A stretch of DNA of 7,859 nucleotides from Deltaproteobacteria bacterium (lineage in GTDB: Bacteria > Bdellovibrionota > UBA1018 > UBA923), in NCBI GenBank assembly GCA_016194725.1, contig JACQAW010000123.1, positions 1 through 7,859 of the forward strand. Reading direction: 5' to 3'. Shown here piece after piece: positions 1 through 5,474 of this stretch; position 1 is the stretch's first letter; each line of letters opens with the position of its first letter. The notes below the pieces were generated by a model. That model saw nothing but the letters and a program-made list of their open reading frames with translations, was not told the DNA's origin and made no database searches. The translations under genes were made by a program, and so were the position numbers.

Positions 1-6
1 GGGGGA
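1..6 (+). promoter_or_regulatory. Possible ribosome binding site for the ORF at 13
   Basis: GGGGGA ends 6 nt before the ATG at 13 and can pair with the anti-Shine-Dalgarno sequence if one G-U pair is allowed. It is the main reason to consider ATG 13 as a real start. It lies at the window edge, so its upstream context is unseen. Confidence 0.35.
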
Positions 7-12
7 CATTTT

Positions 13-1200
13 ATGAAAAAGTCTATTCGGCGTACCTCCCCTAAATCCGCATGCAAGGTTCGGCTGGGTTCCAGAGAATGGTTCCATGTCGTGGAATCCA
101 AGGCTGAACTCGATATTCGCATGCGCAAACAGCGATTTAGAGAATCGTTGGGAAACGTGCCCTTGCTTTCGAGCTCAGTGTGCAACCCCTACGGCTCAAG
201 AATTCCGTCGATTTTTCTGTGGGAAATCGGTTCGCCGTCGAAGCTTTCGCACGAACGGCAGTGGCTCGCCCGCGACGGACTCATTCCACTGCTATGGTTT
301 TTTCAAAAGCATCCGAAGCCCTTGCGGAACAGTGTTCGATTTTTGATTCACTGGCAGTGGCGAACCTTGATTCCAATGGAATGGCGGGGGCATTGCCGTC
401 TTTACCGAATCGAGAATTCGGCAGCGATGCGGAAGCGTGTGCTCAGGCGTGGGGTTACCTGCACTATCGGCGCACCTGCCTTTTCAAGCCTGGAGCACAT
501 CAACATGGTTCTGGCGCGCGTAGCCGCTGACAAGAATCTTGCTCAACTGCGTGATCAGGGCGAGATAGTCGGCTCGATTCACAACGCCTACGACACTCTT
601 GGCACCGCAAGTACAGGCGGCTTTCACGTTGATCTCGTGCGCAGCCTTGTTGGAACGTTAAAAGGACCCATTGAACTGGGAAAAATTGAAAATGTGGATG
701 CTTTGGGTTCATTGAGCGATGCCATCGTGCTCGATCTAAATGAGCGTCTCATTTGCTCTGACGACTTCAATCTGCAGGTGCTGCTGAGAAAAGGTGCAGT
801 TCTGCAAAATTCCCCGCTTCAGGGACAAAAGGACTTCATTCATCTGTCGGGCCACCACGGTTTCGGCATCTATGAGATTCCAAAGGGTACTCGTTGTATC
901 TGGCAGGATGCCGAAGTCGCCAGGGTGAAGGACTATCTTACTGAATCGTACAGGCTGGTGCCGCCCATTGGGCGTTATGGCGACTATCCTTGGCCATTGT
1001 GGATGGAAGAGTTTGGCCTGATCGTCGCAAGGAAACTCAGAAGCGCTCGCGCATTGGAAAATGGATCGGCCGAACGCCGAAAAACATATACGGGTGCGGA
1101 GCGCACGACCGCCAGAGCCACCGTGCTTCGCGAAGCGCCAAAAGAGCCGAGTCTGAGCAGTTGGGTAGGATTAAGTCGCAGCAGAAATTCGGCCATCTGA
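13..1200 (+). CDS. Unrecognised protein, 395-codon open frame; 5' and 3' limits doubtful
   Basis: I do not recognise this product and assign no function. The frame is open for 395 codons with a G-rich ribosome-binding-like sequence before ATG 13. Residues 165-320 or so (nt 505-975) look like an ordinary globular protein: mixed charge, hydrophobic stretches, and a His-rich turn (SGHHGFG, near nt 850). Residues 1-140 are rich in Trp, Arg and Ser and less convincing. Over nt 141-440 the third forward frame, open from 141 to a TGA at 528-530, reads as a more typical Ala/Asp/Glu-rich protein. A second start is possible at ATG 505, preceded by GGAG at 492-495. The last 217 nt are antisense to the HPr-kinase-like gene with third codon positions aligned, so the tail is probably an accidental extension after loss of a stop. 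It may be a pseudogene or contain a frameshift. No signal peptide or membrane segment is evident. Confidence 0.4.
   Translation: MKKSIRRTSPKSACKVRLGSREWFHVVESKAELDIRMRKQRFRESLGNVPLLSSSVCNPYGSRIPSIFLWEIGSPSKLSHERQWLARDGLIPLLWFFQKHPKPLRNSVRFLIHWQWRTLIPMEWRGHCRLYRIENSAAMRKRVLRRGVTCTIGAPAFSSLEHINMVLARVAADKNLAQLRDQGEIVGSIHNAYDTLGTASTGGFHVDLVRSLVGTLKGPIELGKIENVDALGSLSDAIVLDLNERLICSDDFNLQVLLRKGAVLQNSPLQGQKDFIHLSGHHGFGIYEIPKGTRCIWQDAEVARVKDYLTESYRLVPPIGRYGDYPWPLWMEEFGLIVARKLRSARALENGSAERRKTYTGAERTTARATVLREAPKEPSLSSWVGLSRSRNSAI
492..495 (+). promoter_or_regulatory. Shine-Dalgarno-like GGAG before an alternative start at ATG 505
   Basis: GGAG lies 9 nt before an in-frame ATG at 505. It would give a 232-codon protein covering only the more protein-like half of the 13-1200 frame. 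This start overlaps by 26 nt the end of the third-frame open stretch that stops at 528-530. The arrangement resembles either two overlapping genes or one gene broken by a frameshift. Confidence 0.3.
962..974. repeat. Short perfect inverted repeat just past the kinase-like gene
   Basis: CGCCC-ATT-GGGCG forms a 5-bp G+C-only stem with a 3-nt loop. On the minus strand it begins 9 nt after the stop codon of the HPr-kinase-like gene, where a 3'-end hairpin would sit. There is no T-run on either strand, so it is not a convincing intrinsic terminator. It also lies inside the plus-strand open frame and may be chance. Confidence 0.25.
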
Positions 1201-2051
1201 GCTACGCCCAGTCCCAGGACCATCGAATGCGCAAGGGCAGATAACCCATGCGAGCGGCTGCAAGCCGTGATCTCCGGCTCAGCGGCGGCACATCCTCCGT
1301 TTACCAGCAAAGCATTGATTTTTCCCGGAATGGCCACCTCAGTGGATTTCCACGAATACAGATATTTGAGAGGAAAATGTCTGCGCCGAAACGGCCTGCC
1401 GCCTGCAGTCGCCTTATGCCCGAGTAATTCGAGGGCATCTGGCAGAAGAGCCAGTCGGTTGGGATAGGGAATCATTCCATGTCGCGATAGCAATGGTGTT
1501 TCGTCCGAGAAAAAACGAACGCCTGATCCGCCCAGCTTCAGAGCCATGGCCAGCGTCGATTTACCTCCCCGTTCACCGAGTACGCAAAGCACGTTAGTTC
1601 CAAGCGCCGAAAAGCCAAGAGCATGAACTCGATGCAGGCCTTGGCTGTCAAGCTGCTCGCCGACAAGCGCCAGGCCTGCGCTGTATGCGATTTCATATAG
1701 CAAGTCGGCATCGGGCGAATGAATAACCGCTGTCAGATGGCGCGGGTCACGTCCGTCAAGCTGCACGGCGCTTTGGTCATCATAGACATTAACCCGTACG
1801 GGCCCCAGTCCATGAGCCTGGCACATTTTTGTCCGAAACAGCCGTTGGTAAGCCCATTCGCGAGTCCGAGGATAAGGCGACGAGTGCAGGCGCAGCGAAA
1901 CACGTGGCAAGTTGCCAGCTGTTGCAGACAATTGGGTCCAGGCAGCAAAATCAAGCAGCAGGGATGCGGCGCAGGCCTGGGCCCCTGCGCTTTCATCGCA
2001 TTGAACGTCGAGTCTGACCCCATACCCGACGGCTGGAATAAGTAATGGCAT
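984..2051 (-). CDS. HPr kinase/phosphorylase-like P-loop protein
   Basis: A 355-residue protein resembling the C-terminal kinase domain of HprK and its many bacterial relatives of unsettled function. It is not the PTS regulator HprK itself: no typical HprK N-terminal domain is seen and no PTS gene is nearby. The first 150 residues form a divergent N-terminal region. The phosphate-binding loop is at residues 159-166 (G-E-R-G-G-K-S-T), followed by a hydrophobic helix, and the Walker-B-like acidic site is FFSDE at 180-184. Downstream, RRRHFPLKY (222-230), a PGKINALLV segment (242-250) and LGLGVAQMAEFLLR (279-292) follow the order usual in HprK-like proteins. The P-loop is one residue shorter than the strict GX4GK[ST] pattern. 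ATG 2051 follows the methyltransferase stop by 15 nt, with AGGG three nt before the start, so the two form an operon. Probable role is ATP-dependent kinase or ATPase; the substrate is unknown. Identification to superfamily is fairly sure, specific function is not. Confidence 0.75.
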   Translation of the reverse strand: MPLLIPAVGYGVRLDVQCDESAGAQACAASLLLDFAAWTQLSATAGNLPRVSLRLHSSPYPRTREWAYQRLFRTKMCQAHGLGPVRVNVYDDQSAVQLDGRDPRHLTAVIHSPDADLLYEIAYSAGLALVGEQLDSQGLHRVHALGFSALGTNVLCVLGERGGKSTLAMALKLGGSGVRFFSDETPLLSRHGMIPYPNRLALLPDALELLGHKATAGGRPFRRRHFPLKYLYSWKSTEVAIPGKINALLVNGGCAAAEPEITACSRSHGLSALAHSMVLGLGVAQMAEFLLRLNPTQLLRLGSFGASRSTVALAVVRSAPVYVFRRSADPFSNARALLSFLATIRPNSSIHNGQG

Positions 2052-2066
2052 TGTCCCTAAAAAATA

Positions 2067-2837
2067 TCACGAATTACGCTTTTTCCGAACAACTGCTAAA
2101 AGCGAGCCTCCCCAGGGAAATGAAAAGGTCCGGAGCAGGCCGGCCTCGAGTCGCAGCAGACCCAGGCAGATCTTTTGTTGCAGGGGTCCCGGCCTGCGCA
2201 GATTGGTGGACTTTCCCGTCATTGTTTCTTTGGGATACAGGTTGCGGCTTGCCAGTACCACCGCTATCTGGAGCGGCAAAAGAAAGAAGTTGAATCCGGA
2301 CATATAGACCAGCTCCAGGCCTGCGCTTTCAATGCTCGCGCGCAAGCTCGCGCGTGAATATCGACGTATATGACGAGAAATCACGTCTTCTCCACCCCAA
2401 AGCCACTCATAGGCAGGTACCGTAAGAAGCAAAAGGCCAGTGGGGTTCAGATACGTACAGGCCTCATTTAGAAGCGCAGCCTCATTTTCCACATGCTCCA
2501 GGACATCCAGCAAAAATACCAAATCGCTGCCATCAGTAACGGCTTTACGCATTTCGGTTTGCGTGGTGAAGATCTGAAGGCCACGGCTTCGGCAGGCATC
2601 CGCACCTTCTTTGCTGGGTTCGAAGCATCGATATTGGCCAAAGCCGGATTTCAATGTTTGCGAGACGCCACCGGTGCCGCAGCCATAATCGATTACGCTC
2701 AGAGCGCGCAACGATCCGTCCGCCTTTGGCCCGGCAAAGCGCTGAACTACCGCCCGAATAATCTCGATTCGCCCTAGAAACCACCAGTGAGTGCTGTCGA
2801 ATTCGGCATTGGCCTCATAGGCCAGCGGCATCATCAT
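2067..2837 (-). CDS. Class I SAM-dependent methyltransferase
   Basis: A 256-residue cytosolic methyltransferase of the Rossmann-fold class I type. Residues 15-24 (STHWWFLGRI) match the HWWF-x-R segment common at the N-terminus of a methyltransferase family often linked to cell-surface sugar or small-molecule genes. Motif I for S-adenosylmethionine is VIDYGCGTGG (48-57). The acidic residue that would bind the ribose is in CFEPS (71-75). The post-motif DVLEHV is at 111-116 and LLLLTVPAYEWLWG at 135-148. A hydrophobic stretch near 179-198 (GFNFFLLPLQ) is typical of the family and could favour membrane contact. Three consecutive ATG codons start the gene; the first has AAGGTG 7 nt upstream. It is the first gene after the tRNA 3' end and is followed 15 nt later by the HPr-kinase-like gene. 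The methyl acceptor cannot be told from sequence. Confidence 0.88.
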   Translation of the reverse strand: MMMPLAYEANAEFDSTHWWFLGRIEIIRAVVQRFAGPKADGSLRALSVIDYGCGTGGVSQTLKSGFGQYRCFEPSKEGADACRSRGLQIFTTQTEMRKAVTDGSDLVFLLDVLEHVENEAALLNEACTYLNPTGLLLLTVPAYEWLWGGEDVISRHIRRYSRASLRASIESAGLELVYMSGFNFFLLPLQIAVVLASRNLYPKETMTGKSTNLRRPGPLQQKICLGLLRLEAGLLRTFSFPWGGSLLAVVRKKRNS

Positions 2838-2844
2838 CCCAGAG

Positions 2845-2850
2845 CACCTT
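2845..2850 (-). promoter_or_regulatory. Ribosome binding site of the methyltransferase
   Basis: AAGGTG on the minus strand ends 7 nt before the first of three tandem ATG codons. Its spacing favours the first ATG (2837) as the start, although initiation at the second or third would change the protein by only one or two methionines. Confidence 0.55.
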
Positions 2851-2860
2851 AGTTGGCCAT

Positions 2861-2878
2861 ATCAATCAACAATCAATC
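2861..2878. repeat. Direct heptamer repeat between tRNA-Leu and the methyltransferase
   Basis: ATCAATC occurs at 2861-2867 and again at 2872-2878, separated by AACA, giving an 11-bp period (one helical turn). It lies in the 48-nt gap between the tRNA 3' end and the methyltransferase start. It could be a protein-binding site, part of an attachment region, or chance in an A+T-rich spacer. Confidence 0.3.
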
Positions 2879-2885
2879 GGAAGTT

Positions 2886-2970
2886 TGGTGCCCAGGAAAA
2901 GAATCGAACTTTCATGCCTTTCGGCGCTCGCCCCTGAAACGAGTGCGTCTACCAATTCCGCCACCTGGGC
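2886..2970 (-). tRNA. tRNA-Leu, anticodon CAG
   Basis: On the minus strand an 85-nt cloverleaf runs from GCCCAGG at 2970 to an encoded CCA at 2886. The 7-bp acceptor stem GCCCAGG/CCTGGGC is perfect. The leucine-type D arm contains TGGCGGAATTGGTAGAC. The anticodon stem CTCGT/GCGAG encloses TTCAGGG, giving anticodon CAG, which reads CUG codons. The long variable arm has a GCC-GAAA-GGC hairpin typical of class II tRNAs. The T arm is GAAAG-TTCGATT-CTTTT with one G-U pair. The discriminator base is A, as expected for leucine. No clear terminator separates its 3' end from the methyltransferase gene 48 nt on, so read-through transcription is possible. Confidence 0.97.
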
Positions 2971-3080
2971 ACTGACCAAATGAACTACCAACAATTGCGA
3001 TGCGTTAGGATTCCGTACATACCAAAGCCGGATATACATTTCAACTTATATAGGCATTCGTCCGATGCTAGACTGCTTTC
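2971..3080. promoter_or_regulatory. Divergent intergenic region between tRNA-Leu and rnr
   Basis: This 110-nt A+T-rich gap must hold the start signals of both the tRNA (leftward) and rnr (rightward). For rnr the candidates are all weak: TATACA at 3033-3038, TATATA at 3047-3052, and TAGACT at 3069-3074 preceded by TGC in the extended -10 position. None has a good -35 partner at the right spacing. No Shine-Dalgarno sequence precedes the rnr ATG. Use of the 3069 box would give an almost leaderless transcript. Confidence 0.4.
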
Positions 3081-5474
3081 ATGAAGCCAAAAGACCGAAA
3101 ACGAGGCAACAAGGACGTCGGTAAGCGCCGTGCGCCAAAGGACCCACGACCCGAATCTGCCCCGAGTCGGAATAAGCCCGAACGCGAAAAACAGACCTCT
3201 GACAGGCGGCCTTCCACGGCAGCCACTTCGGTCCCGAAAGACGCTACCAGAGGGGGTCCACAGGCTTTTTTAAAGCGTATTGGCGCCGGGTCGGCGCATC
3301 ATGAGGAACGGCGCGACCATGGCAGGGGAGATCGAAGGGATAACCGTGACCGGCGGGATAACCGCGACCCCAGGGCTAAACGCGAAGACGATGGCGGGTC
3401 GCGAGTGTCTGCTCGCCCCGGCGCTACGGTGAGGTCTAATGTGGCCGCTTATCCCGGAGGGGCCTCGGTTCGGCCCAATGTGCAGGCCAGACCCGCGGCT
3501 CCGGTACGCGCCCCAAAGCGCGATCGTGGCCGTGGCGATGGGCATGTTCGTGGCAGAAACCGTGGCGACAAGGCGCGCGAAGGCGGCGCGGTCGTCGTTA
3601 TTCAGGGTGAAATCCAGAAAAACAGCAAAGGATTTGCCTTTCTTCTGCACAAGCCCGAGGACCTCTTTATTCCACGCGAGCTGGCCGAAAAGCTGCTGAC
3701 CGGCGACATCGCAAAAGTTTGGTTCGATCCACGCCGCAAAGCGGTTGTGAAGCTTGAAACCGTCAAGCGCTCCATAAAAAGTTTCATCGGTACCTATGAA
3801 GCCAGCATGAATAAGCGTGTCGTGGTGCTGGCTGACCGTACGATGCGTGAGGAAGTCATTATCCGGGAAGAACCGCGCGTTCCCGGATTGGCCCAGTTCG
3901 ATAAGGTGCAGGTCGAAATTACAAAGTACGAGCCGCGCCTCGAGGGACGCATCGTGCGCTCCTTTGGCGCCACGCTGGCCCCGAAATTCGATACGCTCGC
4001 GGTTGTGGTGCGTTCGCAGTGGCCGCAGGAGTTTTCACCCGAAGCCCAGGCCGATGCGGTTCGGCTTTGCGCTGAGGTGCAGGCCGACGCCGCGGCAAGC
4101 GGTTACAAGGGGCGCAGGGACCTTCGCGACCGCCCTTTTGTCACCATCGACGGAAAAGATTCCCGTGACTTCGATGACGCGGTTCTGGTCGAAAAGACGA
4201 GCTCGGGCTTTGTGCTGTACGTGGCGATTGCCGACGTTTCGGCCTTTGTGGTGCCGGGAACCAAGCTTGACGAAGAGGCCTTTGGTCGTTCAACCAGCGT
4301 TTACTTTCCGGAATGGGTCATTCCCATGCTGCCCGAAGCGCTGAGCAACGGCGCATGCAGCTTGCGGCCCAACGAGGAAAAGCTGACATTGTGCTGCGAG
4401 ATGCACTTCGACGCCAGCGGCAAGAAACGCTCGACCAAAATTTACGAAACCGTCGTCAAATCGGCGCGTCGCTGTATCTATGAAGATGTTCAGCGTGAGC
4501 ACGACGAGGGCCTGGAGTTCTGGAAGGCACCCTATGAACTTTTCGAGAAAATCAAGATTTCGCGCAACCGTCGCGGGGCGTTGGACCTGGACCTGCCCGA
4601 GGCCAAAATCGTGCTCGACGAGAATTCAGACACGATCGATATAAAAAAAACCGAACGGCTCAACTCACATCGCCTGATCGAGGAGTTCATGATCGTGGCC
4701 AACGAGTCGGTTACCGAAATCATGGAGCGCGAAGGCTGGCCATTCGTATATCGGGTGCACGAGCCACCGAAAACCGATGCGCTCGAACGCTTTGAGCGTT
4801 TTGCAATCGCCCTGGGACTCAAACCCAACCTGGCCGACGGCAAAGACCCCAAGCGTTTTGCCCGCTTCATTGAAACGCTCAAGGACAACCCGTTTGCCAC
4901 CACGCTTTACTATCTCATGCTGCGTTCGCTGAAGCAGGCCCGCTACGACGCCGTAAATCTCAAACATTTCGGTCTCGCCTCGGAGGCGTACACTCATTTC
5001 ACCTCGCCCATTCGCAGGTACCCGGATTTGATGGTGCACCGGCTGCTGAAGCGCTTCATTCATCGCCAAAATTTCAATGAAACGCAGTTCGAAGAGTTCA
5101 CCGACTATCTTGTAGATGCCTGCGATCATTGCTCCAAACAGGAGCGTAAAGCCGAAACTCTGGACCGCACGGTAACCAAGGTAAAGAAAGCCCGCTTCAT
5201 GGCAAAACACCTGGGCGAGGAGTTCGACGCGTGCATCACGAACGTGAACGAGAACGGCTTGTACGTCGAGCTTGTGCCTTGGTTTGTCGACGGCCTGGTG
5301 CCGATTGCTGAGCTGGAGAGCGACTATTTCGATTTCATCGAAGCCCAGCTGATGCTGAAGGGTAAACGTACGGGAAAAAAATATAAGATCGGCGATACCA
5401 TTCGTGTTAGTGTTTTACGCACGGACGTCGATAACGGATTTGTCGACTTTACGCTGAGCGATGCAATTATTTAG
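3081..5474 (+). CDS. rnr: Ribonuclease R (RNB-family 3'-5' exoribonuclease)
   Basis: RNase R degrades RNA processively from the 3' end, including structured RNA, releasing nucleoside monophosphates; it acts in mRNA, rRNA and tmRNA quality control. The protein has 797 residues. Residues 1-170 are a low-complexity region rich in Arg, Lys, Asp and Gly. Two cold-shock/OB domains follow (about 171-230, with the hallmark KGFAFLL...DLFIPRE, and 231-295). The RNB catalytic domain spans about 345-690: the Mg-binding aspartates are D357, D363, D365 and D366 in TIDGKDSRDFDDAV, and HFTSPIRRYPDLMVHR is at 639-654. An S1 domain lies at about 715-795. The usual N-terminal helix-turn-helix is not seen, and the protein ends at the S1 domain without the Lys-rich tail of E. 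coli RNase R. ATG 3081 is the first plausible start but lacks a Shine-Dalgarno sequence. A later start inside the low-complexity region cannot be excluded. The next gene begins within its last 14 nt. Confidence 0.96.
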   Translation: MKPKDRKRGNKDVGKRRAPKDPRPESAPSRNKPEREKQTSDRRPSTAATSVPKDATRGGPQAFLKRIGAGSAHHEERRDHGRGDRRDNRDRRDNRDPRAKREDDGGSRVSARPGATVRSNVAAYPGGASVRPNVQARPAAPVRAPKRDRGRGDGHVRGRNRGDKAREGGAVVVIQGEIQKNSKGFAFLLHKPEDLFIPRELAEKLLTGDIAKVWFDPRRKAVVKLETVKRSIKSFIGTYEASMNKRVVVLADRTMREEVIIREEPRVPGLAQFDKVQVEITKYEPRLEGRIVRSFGATLAPKFDTLAVVVRSQWPQEFSPEAQADAVRLCAEVQADAAASGYKGRRDLRDRPFVTIDGKDSRDFDDAVLVEKTSSGFVLYVAIADVSAFVVPGTKLDEEAFGRSTSVYFPEWVIPMLPEALSNGACSLRPNEEKLTLCCEMHFDASGKKRSTKIYETVVKSARRCIYEDVQREHDEGLEFWKAPYELFEKIKISRNRRGALDLDLPEAKIVLDENSDTIDIKKTERLNSHRLIEEFMIVANESVTEIMEREGWPFVYRVHEPPKTDALERFERFAIALGLKPNLADGKDPKRFARFIETLKDNPFATTLYYLMLRSLKQARYDAVNLKHFGLASEAYTHFTSPIRRYPDLMVHRLLKRFIHRQNFNETQFEEFTDYLVDACDHCSKQERKAETLDRTVTKVKKARFMAKHLGEEFDACITNVNENGLYVELVPWFVDGLVPIAELESDYFDFIEAQLMLKGKRTGKKYKIGDTIRVSVLRTDVDNGFVDFTLSDAII
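3337..3372 (+). repeat. Tandem 18-bp repeat inside the rnr N-terminal extension
   Basis: Two adjacent 18-bp units start GGGATAACCG at 3337 and 3355 and agree at 14 of 18 positions, 14 of the first 15. They encode the repeated peptide RDNRD-R within residues 86-97. In-frame duplication of this kind explains how the basic/acidic low-complexity extension can grow without breaking the gene. Confidence 0.7.

Noticed and set aside
1..2885. Lasso-peptide or other peptide-modification cluster, suggested by the HPr-kinase-like protein
   Set aside because: No asparagine-synthetase-like ATP-pyrophosphatase motif, transglutaminase-like protease, peptide-recognition protein, transporter or precursor peptide could be identified.
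3270..3650. Minus-strand 126-codon open frame opposite rnr
   Set aside because: It lies entirely antisense to the rnr low-complexity region, has no recognisable motif, and is explained by the G+C-rich repeated codons of rnr.
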